A stretch of DNA of 64,000 nucleotides from Undaria pinnatifida (GCA_012845835.1 JABAKD010000020.1:12267488-12331487); one strand, 5' to 3'. Counted from the first letter of the stretch, positions 53,441 to 64,000 are shown. Notes: a model not told the origin generated them from the letters alone. Program-made: numbers and translations.

Positions 53441-55648
53441 TAGCTTCGGCGACGCCAAAGCGCTAGCCCGACTCCCGTCACACCAACCAACTAACCAACC
53501 AACCAATCAATCAATCAATAAAACGTCAGTTTCCGCTTTGTCAGCATAGCCCGTCTTGGGTATCATGTGGCTGGCCTTTCTCTGGCCAGCCAGCTGGGGG
53601 GGGTGTCATGATGGTGTGGCGTGGCAATCAATCAACCAACGACGACCAATCAATCAATCAGCTTCTTGCCGTTGCCGCTATATCCGATGCCGGCTCATTG
53701 CCCGTCGAAAGCAACACTTCAGACTGTCGCCACCAACCGAGCGGTTCAGGAAAATGCCTGTCACAAAGAATGCTCCAGAACGTCGCAACGACGTTTCAGA
53801 TACACAAAACCTGCTCCCCTGCCGCCATCACCACCACCACCGTCCGTTCTGCAGTAGAAAGGGCGCTCCGTTTCATGGCGTTCTTCAACACCTTCACAAG
53901 GTGAAACCCCCAGCAGCGGCATGCTCTCGGGAGGGAGGGGGGGGGAACGGGTACAACTAATTGGAATGCAGGCGGCACCCTGACTCATTCAGCTATTAAA
54001 GCCACCAACGCTGGACAAGAAGCCTTATGGCCTTCGTCACATGGTGCGTTCAAACGCGCGCATTCTTCCAAAAAATAATAAGACGCCCAGATGCCCACAG
54101 GTTTCAACCGGAAATCGTCGTGACTTTACACATACAAAAAAAAGAGACGTGCAAGCACACCTCCTTGGCAATACCGATCGCTGGCTTTGGCTGGCTAAAT
54201 GGTTTGCCTGCCGCGTGGCGCGCAGCTTCTGCCCCAAACACTTATCGTACGCAGAACAACACAAAACGAGCTGCCCCCTTTCTCCTAAAAACGCACCTCG
54301 TTATTACCTGGCACGTACCCACCACAAGCCCACCACAAGCACGCATCACAAGATCTACACACCCTGATGAAACTTCCCCCATGAAATAGCCCGATGGACG
54401 GACGCACGATAATTCTGCCCGCTCAGCGTGAGGGATTAACTGACCCATGCATGTTCTCCTCGGAGTTCGGCTTCTTAGGGCCTCTATAGAGCCACCACCA
54501 CATGAGATTAAAATGGACCGTAAAACAACTAAAAAATAACAGCGAAGAAGCCCCCGCCTCTCCCAAAACAACACAATCCTGCCTTGCAAACACAATAAAA
54601 CCGACCCGATTGATCAACACAAGAGACAAAAGTCCGGGGCGCCTGCCCTCGAGAATGGAAGAAACGAAAAAAAAAGGCGCCCGTCCGCCAGCCATTTTTC
54701 AACCCACAAAACAAACCCACAAAATCACGGACAGAGCAGAAAAAGAGGACGAGGCCACATTAATAGCCGCCGCTGGGTTTCCCCGATGCGTGCGTACGGA
54801 CAAACGGAACGACACTGCGGGGGGATGCCCGCCCCCCCCCCCTTCTCTCGGCCAGATCCTCCCCGCGCAGCAGAGAGATCTACATGAACTTGCTCGTTAT
54901 TTTTCGCTTGGGGGCGCAAGCGGAGCCCGGAATTTTTTACGTTCGTCGCTCGCCGCACCCACGGCCGCCAAAAATCTAACAGCAGCAGCACACAGCTGCA
55001 AGTAGCCGCAAGAAGCAACAATGAGCAGCAACAAGCAGAGCCGCAAAAAGACACGAATGCACACAAACGTACACGGAACGCCACAAAAAAACATTACACC
55101 ACAATTTTGCACTACGAACATACCCTTTTACCGTTACCCTTACCCTCGCCCCGCCGATGGCGGCGGCGGAGGAGGAAGAGGAGGTGGGCCAAGACTTAAC
55201 CCTTCCACTGCTGCAAAAATAATCCCAAACTGTTTTCCAAGTATGTTGTCCACAAAATAAACGTGGGTGCAGTCCTAGTATGACCCATGACACATCACAC
55301 CGTTGATCTCCCACGTACCACGCCGAGGGTGAGGGCCGAGTAGGTGACCGTGCTCGGCGAGGGCGGAGCCAAACCCCTATGATACCGGTAAGGAACAGGC
55401 TAAACGAAAGACGCTAAACTCTACGACGCGAAGCTAAATGTTGGAAGAGACTCCACACGCTAGACTCTAGACGCTAGGCGTGAGCCCGGACATAAAGCCA
55501 GACTCCATGCTTTAGACGCGAAGCTACCCGCGCGGCTATGTGCGTGGACAGAGCCCAGGCTCTGTACGCGAAGCTACACACAAAGCTAGATGCTAGACTC
55601 TGCATGCGAAGCAAGACGTGACGGTTTATAGGCTATACGCGGCGGATC
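53441..55648. other. Downstream flank of gene 3, A/C-rich
   Basis: Contains CCAACCAATCAATCAATCAA tracts (53483-53520, 53627-53662), which read TTGATTGATTGG on the gene 3 strand. Frames such as 54502-55005 are Lys/Thr/Pro-rich without motifs. 55390-55630 repeats an (A/G)GACGCGAAGCTA theme at least five times (about 55428, 55516, 55567, 55606). Confidence 0.4.
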
Positions 55649-55801
55649 CTAAGAAGGGCGTGGCGGCTTTCGCGAGTCCCAGCCGTTTCCCGCCCGGAGC
55701 TGCATGTTGTCGTTGAGGAGCTGACGGTTGATCTGGCGGAGGCGCGTGTCGTTGGCAGACCAGCGTAACGCCTCTTCCTTCAGCTCGGCGATCTCCTCAT
55801 C
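55649..55801 (-). CDS. Gene 3 terminal exon, coiled coil
   Basis: This exon has 51 codons including TAG and follows acceptor TTCTCTAG. It encodes DEEIAELKEEALRWSANDTR and LRQINRQLLNDNMQL with heptad-like Leu/Ile spacing and no low complexity. Confidence 0.85.
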   Translation of the reverse strand, partial: DEEIAELKEEALRWSANDTRLRQINRQLLNDNMQLRAGNGWDSRKPPRPS

Positions 55802-55863
55802 CTAGAGAACGAGGTACAGATAATATTATTTTGATCATCGTTGGTATTGGTATTGGTATTGGT

Positions 55864-55910
<47 letters not shown>

Positions 55911-58900
55911 CGTTGGCAGCGTTATTAGTATTATATTGTTAAAATATCAACATATTTGTAATATGATCCGCAATATACTTGTTACCCGACACTGCTGCAC
56001 AGCATGAGGTGCAACTTCACTCAAGCATACGAACCCAGAACACAACTAATAGAAGAAAATGAAAACAATACGAAGTTATAGCAGGTACTAGGTATGATAC
56101 TAACATCTATCACGTAAAGGTAGATAGAGTCGCCTTCAGGTGAGTACGCGCAATGAAGGAGGAAGCTGAGGAGGGATTGGGTGAGAGTCGTGGTATTTGG
56201 CATGCTGTGTGTCAGCTTTCGCATTGCGTACCCGTGGGAAAAAAGGTACACGAGTATTACTACAACTCTAACTTTATACTACAGTACAGTAGTAGTTCTG
56301 CACTGCTGTGCACTGTAAATTGTACAAAGAAATACATAAAAAAAGGGTAACTATTAATAACGACGGCGATCAGAATGGAAACAAAATCCGAGCGTAGTGG
56401 GCACAGCGGGCCACAGGATGATCACACAACATGATATAACTATATCGATCTGTATGTTCACTTGGGTTTGGAGTACCCCCTCCCCTGTCTCGATCTTCCA
56501 CGTCATTTCACCTATTTGATATATATGTACAAAATAAAAATCTGCCAGACAGAGTAATGGCGACAAGGGCAGCGATAAGGACATAGCCATAAAGGAGCAG
56601 GGCTTTCACGGATCATGGCCCGACCCCCGGGGTCGGGTCAAGAGGTTTCTAAAATCTCGCGGATCGAGTCGAGTCGGGTCAAGAGGTATTCGAAATATCA
56701 CGGGGTCAGGAGGTTTTCGAAAGACAAGGGTCGGGTCGGATCACGTCACTATAGGGCGTTTTCGAAAGGCACGCGTCGGGTCGGATCGGGTAACCATGAC
56801 GCGACCCGACACGACCCGTGAAAAAGCCTGATAAGGAGGCGTGTTACGGTAGGGGTTGCACTTTTCGGCCAAAATAGTTTTGGATCACAGGGTTCCGAAA
56901 AACTGAGGAGCGACCTACTTCGATTGGATCCGATGTGTTGTGTTACAACATTTCTCGTTAGATAACTATCCATAGCACAGGGGAGTGTGTGTCTCAATGT
57001 TCATATACCGTGAATATTGCATCTCGCGATAGTAAAATAAGATTTCTAGCATTGCTGGTGTACGTATACTTTACACTCTTCACATTGTTGGTGTACGTAT
57101 CGTCTACGCGAGCAGTGGTTGCACATAACAACAGCTGCCGTTACGTGATTACAGGGACACAAATGCGACACATATAGCGTCGAAAGCCCACGAATAAACC
57201 AACACAGACGGCCCCCCCAGGTTGCAACAAAAAAAAACGCGGGTCGCGTCGTATCGTATCGTACAGTACATACCTTTTTTTGAAGAACCAGGGAAAAACT
57301 GTGCCGAAGACCGTACTGCAAGGCCTGCTGCATGCCTCTGGTGGCCAAGTTGAGGACCAGCTTCTCCAAATCGTCGCTTGACCTCGGAACCCCGCCGCGT
57401 CCACCACCGCTGCCGCTACCGCCGCCACCACCACCACCACTACCGCTACCACCACCGATATCACCACCACCGTTAGACATCAGCTCGTCCGCGATGGGCG
57501 TAGACCGAGCGCCGGGTTGGGCAGACTCGGGCTTTCTCTTCCTCCTACCCGCGTGTTGCTCGTCTGTGATGCTTGCAGGAGCCGGTTCCGCCGAGATTAT
57601 CCTCCGCTTCACGGGCGGGCACGGCGGGGGCGCACCAGAGCCAACACCCGGGGCGGGACCGGCAGCAGCAGCAGCGGCAGCAGCAGCGGACGGGAAGAAG
57701 TAAGACCCCGCGGGGGTGACGCAAGAAGAAGAAGAAGCTTGCCCCAGCAGATCACTCCCACCTCCAACTCCACCGGCACTGCCTGGGACGGCGCGCTTCT
57801 CCCAAACTCTTTTCCCGGGCCCAAGGTACCCACTGTCGTCGACGTCGACATTATTGTCGCCCACGCTACCCCCGTCGTATGTCCCGAGCGGGCCCTTTCC
57901 TACCGCCGAGGAGGCAGCCGGGTGGCCGCGACCGCGGCTACCACCTCCCGGGGTTGGCCTCGAGGCCGGTGCAGGCGCAGAGATAGCCACGCTGCATCGT
58001 CGACGACCCGGAGCGGAAGTGGCCGTGGTAGCGGTAACGGCAGCACTAGTGGCGGCGGAAGCAGCGGCGGAAACGGTTGCTCCTCCGCAGCAGGTGCGGC
58101 ACCCAGCGTTCGGGGTGGCGTGGATGCGGCACGGAACATTTTCCAGGTTAGGGGCTGAGTCGGAGCGGTGCCACGGCGCTGGGTGAGCCGCGATCGGGGC
58201 GTGGGCTCGGTGCCCTGCGGGCGCGGGAGAGAAGGACGAGGAGTATGCCGCCGATGGGTCCGCGGACGCCCTCCTTTTCCTCGGCGGGGAGGAGCTCACG
58301 GGACAGGGCAGCGCCGTCGTCGTTGCCGCTGTTGCTGCTGCCGCTGACGTCGGCGACCCATGTCCGCTTCTACCGTCAAACTTGAGGAGGAGGTCGCGGT
58401 CGGTCGGTGTTGTTCTGGACGACGACGCAAGAGGTGACCATTGTTGTTGTTGTTGTTGATGGTGATGCTGTCGCCGAGGATGCGGTGGTGGTTGGACTTG
58501 GAGAGTTGGGGGGTCGAAGTCGGATACGGAGGGGCCGATGGTCGGGGAGTTGTCGCACATCATGAAGTCAAGAAGCGCCTGGATAGGGGGGGGGAGGGGA
58601 GGGGTGAGGAGGGGACGGGAGGGGAGAGAAGCGCGAAAGGTTCAGGTGATAATGCCGTCGCTTCTTGTACAGGTATCTGCTGAGCTAGGCGGGCAGGGCA
58701 GGGTGGGAACGGGCGGGCGGACCTCTGCTTAACAGAGAGCAAGGGAAGACGAACCGCGGCAAGTCGCGGTTGAAAAGCCTGAATCCAGCGCTGCCGCCGG
58801 CGACAAGAGAACTGAGGGACCGAAGCGTTCGGTCGACGCCGAGGAAGAACTTTTCTCCACTTCAAGCAACGCCGCATAGCCTTGAAGTCTTGGATCGACC

Positions 58901-59712
58901 ACCAAACTTTTTCATGTTCAAGAAAGAAGCCACCACGAGCCTAGGACCAGCCGCCGAAAACTTAACTTTCACGCATTTTTCAGTATCATGTTAATGCCGT
59001 AGAATACAACTTTTCGCCATCAGGCGCACCAGACGCATGTATGCATCCCTTCCCTTCTGCAAGGGGCGGTCTCGTGCTACTGGTGTAACGCAAGGACAAG
59101 TCTCCCGAAGTCCAACGCCTCACCATTCGTGGGAAGAAAACAAACGAAAAAAACAAACAAAAACGAAAGAACACGCACGCACGGATTGATTTTGACACGC
59201 GGCATGCACACATTTGGCCAATCGCGGTCGCTCCACGCCAGAGGGCGTCACAAAACCTAAACTCGACTCTTTTTTAGTTTTCGTCAACCCTCCCTCCGGC
59301 GGATTGGGAGTACCATTGGGTAAGCTCACCACACATAAAAACATATTTTCATATTATACACGTGTGTCGATCTTACCCAACGGTATTCGCAATCTAGCGC
59401 TAGCTGGCATACCCTTTGGGTGCCGTGACCATGGCGGCGCGAGTTGTCCCTATCGGCAGTCACCGTTACCACTACAGCAAGCAGCGCGAGCTGGCGTGGT
59501 ACACGGATGCGCGAGTATATGACCGCCTCCAAGATTCGTAACACTTCGCGGTCTAGCTTTCTCAGCCAAGACGTGGGCACACGCTCTCTCAAGCTTTCAA
59601 GGCATCTACCCCCACCCACCCCGGTCTGACCCTTCACCCTGTCACTTACGGGGTCTACAGTAGGCTCAATGTCGGCGAGGAGGTCCTCGATGTCACCCGC
59701 ATCAGACACCAT
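55649..59712 (-). CDS. Unknown protein with WWSIQDF motif and C-terminal coiled coil, four candidate exons
   Basis: Minus-strand gene. Exon 1, 59712-59650, begins MVSDAGDIEDLLADIEPTVD and ends at donor GTAAGT. A candidate exon 2 starts at 58941 (ARGGFFLEHEKVWWSIQDFK) and may end at 58734 (donor GTTAAG, phase 0). Exon 3, 58578-57274, has 435 codons of Pro/Ser/Ala/Gly-rich sequence ending LEKLVLNLATRGMQQALQYG, then LRHSFSLVLQKK. Exon 4, 55801-55649, encodes DEEIAELKEEALRWSANDTR and LRQINRQLLNDNMQLRAGNG and ends TAG. Exons 1, 3 and 4 are phase 0 with good splice sites; exon 2 boundaries are uncertain. The end forms a charged amphipathic helix, likely a dimerising coiled coil. Exon 3 has basic KRR/RKRK patches that could act in nuclear import. 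I do not recognise the family and assign no function. Confidence 0.75.
55846..55914 (+). repeat. GGTATT then GTT microsatellite (gene 3 intron)
   Basis: Four GGTATT units are followed by about 16 GTT units, inside the last intron of gene 3. Confidence 0.95.
56598..56830. mobile_element. hAT-like MITE (copy 1, gene 3 intron)
   Basis: Ends CAGGGCTTTCACGGATC and, reversed, CAGGCTTTTTCACGGGTC. The near-identical 8-bp flanks TAAAGGAG (56590) and ATAAGGAG (56831) match the 8-bp duplication typical of hAT elements. The interior repeats GGGTCGGGTC and AGAGGT(A/T)TTCGAAA in both orientations. It is 233 bp and non-coding. Confidence 0.75.
57274..58578 (-). CDS. Gene 3 main exon
   Basis: This exon has 435 codons in phase 0 at both ends, with acceptor CTATCCAG and donor AAG|GTATGT. 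It starts ALLDFMMCDNSPTIGPSVSD. Low-complexity Pro, Gln, Ser, Ala and Gly runs fill the middle, including a GGC/GCT-encoded Gly and Ala tract. The conserved-looking end DDLEKLVLNLATRGMQQALQ leads into the coiled coil of the last exon. GGATVSAAASAATSAAVTAT-type stretches are repeat expansions. Confidence 0.82.
58734..58941 (-). CDS. Gene 3 candidate exon with VWWSIQDFKAMRRCL
   Basis: The open frame after acceptor GGTCCTAG reads ARGGFFLEHEKVWWSIQDFK, then AMRRCLKWRKVLPRRRP. The WW-S-x2-DF pattern looks like real coding sequence. The end at donor TCT|GTTAAG is chosen only because phase 0 fits the next acceptor. An extra small exon between 58941 and 59650 is possible. Confidence 0.5.
59285..59425 (+). 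repeat. Dispersed repeat, CTCCGGCGGAT family
   Basis: Same block order as 12680-12830 (CTCCGGCGGATTGGG, GTAAGCTCACCACAC, ATTTTCATATTATACACG, CGCTAGCTGGC). It lies in the first intron of gene 3. Confidence 0.65.
59650..59712 (-). CDS. Gene 3 first coding exon
   Basis: ATG at 59712-59710, 21 codons (acidic, MVSDAGDIEDLLADIEPTVD then P), then the strong donor GTAAGT in phase 0. Confidence 0.7.
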
Positions 59713-62529
59713 CACCTTAGCGCTGGGCGACCTTTGGGGATAGACGGAGGTAGGGATGGGGTGGGGCGGGGGAAGGTCGTGGGCGCGGGGCAGGGTGATG
59801 ATACACGAGGGGGTCGATCGATCGATGGATCGATCGGTCGATGATAAGGCGTTGAAAGAGAACGCAAACACTAGCTAGCGAACACTCTAGACCAAAGACA
59901 TCATTAGACATGATAACGATATCATTCACCACCAGCTAAATTTGGCACGACCGTTAGAAGTCGTGGTGGTACAAGCACGTAGTGCGAGCGAAGAAATACT
60001 TTTTGTAAGACGACAATTTCATTCTTTATGAAATTTATTAGAAAAAACTTACCTTGATATTCCAATTTTAGGGTTGAAATTTCAGGTTTTTGGCTGTTCA
60101 TGAGTCTTTCTGTTTTTTTTTTTTTTTCTACCAGGTACCTGGTATGTACAAGTTTTTACGAGTTCATTTATTTTGTGTCCACCACTGAATACATATATAT
60201 ACATTTCGTTATTCGTATCCGGTACGCTGACATTTCATTCGCTTTCTTCTGCTCAAAGGCGATTATTTATTTTCGGTGTTTCACAGTCTGTGACCAATTA
60301 ATTTGAATTAATTTGCATTTCTCGACTCGTAGGATGGATCAGGATGAACACTGGGTGTTCTACTGATGAAGTTGGGCGTGTGTTCTTCACACAATAAACT
60401 GATATTTCTACCCATCTGCATCCAGCATAACCAGTGTCCGTGCCGATGCCTCCTACAGAGACGAGCTGTAACTGCTACTGTGGCCACAAAATACGAGACA
60501 GATACGTCGTGTACACATTGTGAATACAGCAACATGGGTAGAAATAACCGCTCTGGCGTGAACGCAATACACGTCGTACACATGTTCGAAAGGCTGAGAC
60601 GCACTCAGCCCAGCATGGGATGTTCATCTACCAGCGGACTTCCCAACATAAGAGACTCAAAGAAGGCGGAACTGCTTTATGCGACCCAATCCTGTCTGGA
60701 GGGCTGGAGGGATGTGTGCGAATTTCACATCTAACAGATATCTCAACCCGTCTACATGCAACACAACCAGTGTTTGTGCCGAAGCCTTATGGAGACGAGC
60801 TCCGTGGAGGATTGAACAGACTCGAGTTGCCTACAAAAGTGTCGAGCGGCAGAAAGAGAAAGAGCGCGTCTGTTCTCAGGGCGGGCGCGTGGTGGTGGGG
60901 CGGGTGGCAGCATATAAATCGTGACGACAGAACGTCGTTGGTTGAAAAGCCCCGCTGTGTGGCGTGCTACGACGCTGCCACCGAACTCCGTTGCCATTCA
61001 GTGGTAGAGGTCAGCTGTACCATACGGTCTTCTGTCGTGCCCGGACAGGATACCCATCCATGAAGCCCATGGAGTCAGTCCATGGGTCCATGGATCCGAT
61101 CCCATGGACCTGACCCAGCTCGAACCATGGTTGAAAAAGTAAAAACGACACTACAAACGCGTTTCATCAGACCAAAAGGCTGCCATGCAAAAAACGAAAT
61201 TTAACACCACAAAAAAGCGTCGGTGTTTTGCGCGTACACAGGAGAGATCGAATTGGCGGATATTGCCATAGATCAACAGACGGGAAAATATTTGGGACTA
61301 TTTTTGCTTCCTTAATTATTCGGCTTCTTTTATTGTTTCCGCTACTACGGGGGCGGCGATGGTACGCGATGGTACGGGAACCTCTGTCGTCACATAAACA
61401 GTGTGCAGGTGCTAAGACCGTGAGGCAATGCTCCTACTCCGACAGCAGTAGGGTCACTTGAAATAAAATATGGTTGCTGACCATCCGTCATCTGCTGCTT
61501 TGCTGCTACAGCTGCAGTTGCCGACTGTCTGTTGTACTTTGTTTTTTACTCTTTGCCGTGCCGTCCCTGCTTCCCTATTTCTTTCCAATTGCCTTTCCTT
61601 TGACATATTTTTTTGCTTCTGCTGCTGACTCGCGTGCTCATTGCGGTTGGCATCGCATGGATGGCCAAAGCACCTTGCCGTGTAATGTGTATCTTTGTCT
61701 CGTAGTTTGTGACCACAGACTCTAGAGCTCGTCTCGAAGAGGAGGCATTTTTAGCACGGGCACTGAGTGGTTGTCGTGCTGGGTGTATACGGGTGGAAAT
61801 ATCAGTTTAACGTGAAGAGCACAGACATGAACAACTACAAGAAACAAAGAAAGGAGAACATTCAACAGCGTAACCTTTACTCGAGCTGCAATTTGTATGT
61901 AGGTGGAGCAGCATCCGAGGGGAGCAAAACGAGCGACGACAGCAGAGCAGGACACCTAATAAGAAACAGAAAAAGCTGATGCAGGCTAGAAGTTTCTTAG
62001 TTGGGGAAGGGTGCGTTCTACACTATAACTTTAGAATAATGGCTCCCGGACTTCTTGTTTTCCTGTGAATATCATCCTGCCTTTCTCATTAAAGGCAGCT
62101 TGCGCTGCCGGAGTAGTAGCGGGGACCGCCGGTGGGGACAACTCGCGCTATCGCTATCGCGGGAACCGAAGGACACACCACAAAACCAGAGCTGGATTGC
62201 GCATGCAATTGACTTAAATGACACACGACGTGTGAGAAAATGCGTGGAAGTGTGGTGACCTTAAGCTTTATTTTCCCCATCCGCCGGAGGATATGAGAAC
62301 AAGAAAAAAAACAGTACAGGACTCCTAAAAAGACACAGAAATGCTCACACAGGCTGGGTTTCTTGGTTGGAGGAGGGTGCGTTTTACACGATAACTTCAG
62401 CATAATGGCTCCCGGATTTATTATTTTCCTGTGAACACCAGCCTGCCTTTCTTATTACCCTGCTTCTCACGAGGTGTCTTGTACTAACTGTACTATTAAT
62501 ACTATAAAGCGCTTCATTCATCAGACGAA
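59713..62529. other. Upstream of gene 3; short duplicated repeats, no supported gene
   Basis: 59815-59840 has a CGATCGATCGATGGATCGAT tract that may lie in the gene 3 5' region. A 75-bp repeat occurs at 60402-60475 and 60735-60810 and inverted at 61710-61805 (core CCAGTGTCCGTGCCGATGCC). 61060-61115 is rich in CCATGGA palindromes. 61971-62115 and 62331-62455 are diverged direct copies (GAAGGGTGCGTTCTACAC, AATGGCTCCCGGA). Frames here lack recognised motifs. Confidence 0.4.
62250..62300 (-). repeat. Dispersed repeat, CTCCGGCGGAT family (inverted)
   Basis: CTTAAGCTTTATTTTCCCCA then TCCGCCGGAGGATA is the reverse complement of about 12685-12730. Confidence 0.65.
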
Positions 62530-63090
62530 AAGGCTACCATGCATATATATATCCCCTCCTTCCCCACCACCCGCGTCATCGGCTAGACCTAGCACCACGC
62601 GTATAGCAAACCCCCACATCTATGCGACCTAAAACCCTCCCCCCCCTCCCCTCCCCATGAAGAAGGATTTATAGTTTCCACGCACAAATTGAGCTGCCCC
62701 ACCTGTCCCCCCCCCCCGCCCCCCCCCCCCCCCCGCCCCCCCCCTTTTGATCAAAATCAGGCCCCCACGTCCTAAAAAACTCCGCCCTCCCCTCACCGGT
62801 TGTTCGACTTACAGGATTCGCTTGATAAACTGATGCATTTCCTTCCACAGCTGTCAGATTTTGTCCCCCTCAGAAACGGGTTTTATAGTTTCCGCGCACA
62901 GACTGACTAACATCACCCTGTTGATCCTGGTAGCTACACCGTAGTTGCAAGGGGAGTCGCCGACCTATATCCTTAATGAGGACACACAACCCGTAATACG
63001 CGCGATGGGAGTATCACACACAGCTTGCAAAGATGAGTTTCGATAAAATATTCGATCTCACAGCTGGAGTGTGTTATAATATTTATAATA
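62530..63090 (-). mobile_element. G-rich repeat element, inverted copy (C-rich on + strand)
   Basis: Read on the minus strand it repeats the blocks of 43800-44930: core CAGCTGTGAGATCGAATAT and GCAAGCTGTGTGTGATACTC, GTCGGCGACTCC, AAACCCGTTTCTGAGGGGGA, GGACGTGGGGGCCTG, long G runs (62707-62745), TGGTGCTAGGTCTAGC. It is shorter because the G-rich interior is reduced. Confidence 0.75.
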
Positions 63091-63426
63091 TGATACGAGC
63101 TGTGCCTTGCGATGCAAGTGTTGGAGCTTTCCAAATGAGAAAGACACCAGTTGAGTGATATCTCTGTATACATATTACTTAATACGGATGCAAAGACAGA
63201 AGAAACGGTGAAAAAGAAAACAAGAAGAGAGTGGTTGCGAAATAGAAGAGAGACAAGAACAAAAAACAAGAAACGGAAAACAGGAACGGAGTAAAAACGT
63301 GACACCTTACTCACCCTCGTGAATGTACAATATATACATACGAGCATACACTACCGGACCCTCTCACAAGAAAGAACCCTACGAGAAACTCAGCCTGACT
63401 TAAATTGTTACCGAAAAACGAGGAGA

Positions 63427-63680
63427 TCGACAGCTGTTACACCGACGTTAGTGTAGGACCCGCTCTTTCTCAAATAATAAATCTAGCCTTGGCCTAAATC
63501 TAGCCTTCCACCTATAATTCGACAGCTGAAATACCGAAGCTATTATTAGTGCTGGACATGCTCTTTCTTGAACATGAAATCTAGCCTTCCACCGATGATT
63601 CGATAGCTGCTATACCGAAGCTAGAGCCTACTAGCTGTGGTGTAGGACACACTCTTTCTCAAATAAGAAATCTAGCCTTA
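63427..63680 (+). repeat. Diverged tandem repeat, about 75-80 bp unit
   Basis: Three units: TCGACAGCTG, TACCGAAGCTA, GTAGGACACACTCTTTCTCA and AATAAGAAATCTAGCCTT recur in order near 63427, 63521 and 63600. No gene was seen from 63091 to the window end. Confidence 0.75.
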
Positions 63681-64000
63681 AACCGGTACCTCGGTTTCTA
63701 TCAAGAAGGCGGGTGCAATAAGCTCGGTTTCTTAGCAGTGGGCCGGTATCGTACAGTATAGGCCCGCCAATAAGAACGTGATTACTAAAAAGTGTTGCTC
63801 ATTTTTCGGCGGACACCAAGGAAATTGGACTAAGAAATCGCTCTCAGCGGCGAGCGTTACACCAAATCTATAAAATAGCCTATGCTCAGAGCTGTTCAAG
63901 GGTGGTAGCACAATAACAATCTGAGGCTCATAACAAAAATTCCAGGTAGGAATGTATTCTTATTGGCGGGTCTATGCTGTATGGAGCCTAGAGGAAGCAG

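Noticed and set aside
54502-55005. 167-codon Lys/Thr/Pro-rich frame
   Set aside because: Lies in the A/C-biased flank downstream of gene 3, on the opposite strand, with no conserved motif.
1-64000. CRISPR arrays, bacterial operons or organelle genes
   Set aside because: No regular repeat-spacer arrays were seen. Spliced genes and eukaryotic transposons show that this is nuclear DNA.

Overview
This is nuclear DNA from a eukaryote with long, repeat-filled introns. Three protein genes can be supported. The exon-intron structure, interstitial TTAGGG/CCCTAA telomere-type repeats, G/T-rich 3' flanks and the mix of copia, hAT-like, MULE-like and Tc1/pogo-like elements fit a stramenopile, most likely a brown alga. 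That assignment is inference; the window carries no rRNA or organelle marker. A 500-base run of N at 3759-4258 is an assembly gap.

Gene 1 (+ strand, 4670-6614) is the 3' end of a mitochondrial i-AAA protease (YME1/FtsH family). Three exons are visible and the AAA and HExxH exons are missing. One of its introns holds a CCCTT pentamer array of about 600 bp. Gene 2 (+ strand, 30996-45448) is a MINDY4/FAM188-type deubiquitinase. I could rebuild eight phase-consistent exons to the stop codon, with catalytic Gln, Cys and His in place. Its first visible exon encodes the C-terminal half of a SANT/Myb-like domain. One intron has a GC-AG donor, and one conserved exon lies between complementary intronic simple-repeat arrays. 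Gene 3 (- strand, 59712-55649) encodes an unrecognised low-complexity protein with a WWSIQDF motif near the N-terminus and a C-terminal coiled coil.

The remaining sequence is mostly repeats. 1490-2900 and 43780-44930 are G-rich elements, with an inverted relative at 62530-63090, all carrying a shared core of about 90 bp. 8753-9129 is a broken OTU peptidase. 13446-14050 is a tandem repeat. 15620-18030 holds two kinds of palindrome arrays around a unique centre. 18975-19968 is a tandem array of tRNA-derived SINE-like units of about 290 bp. 20282-20325 is an interstitial telomere tract. 21217-22949 is a decayed copia element.

The most striking structure is a three-level nest at 23418-28590. A repeat of about 830 bp is present twice. 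Its second copy is split by a 2947-bp element with inverted ends and a 9-bp target duplication, filled with TAACAT/ATGTTA palindromes. That element is in turn split by a 1295-bp TA-flanked element carrying an intact Cys/His-rich ORF.

45449-55648 holds the gene 2 3' flank, paired decayed repeats, a hAT-like MITE and A/C-rich sequence. 59713-64000 holds only short duplicated repeats and the inverted G-rich element copy. The three genes have unrelated likely roles (mitochondrial proteolysis, ubiquitin removal, unknown), and nothing suggests co-regulation.
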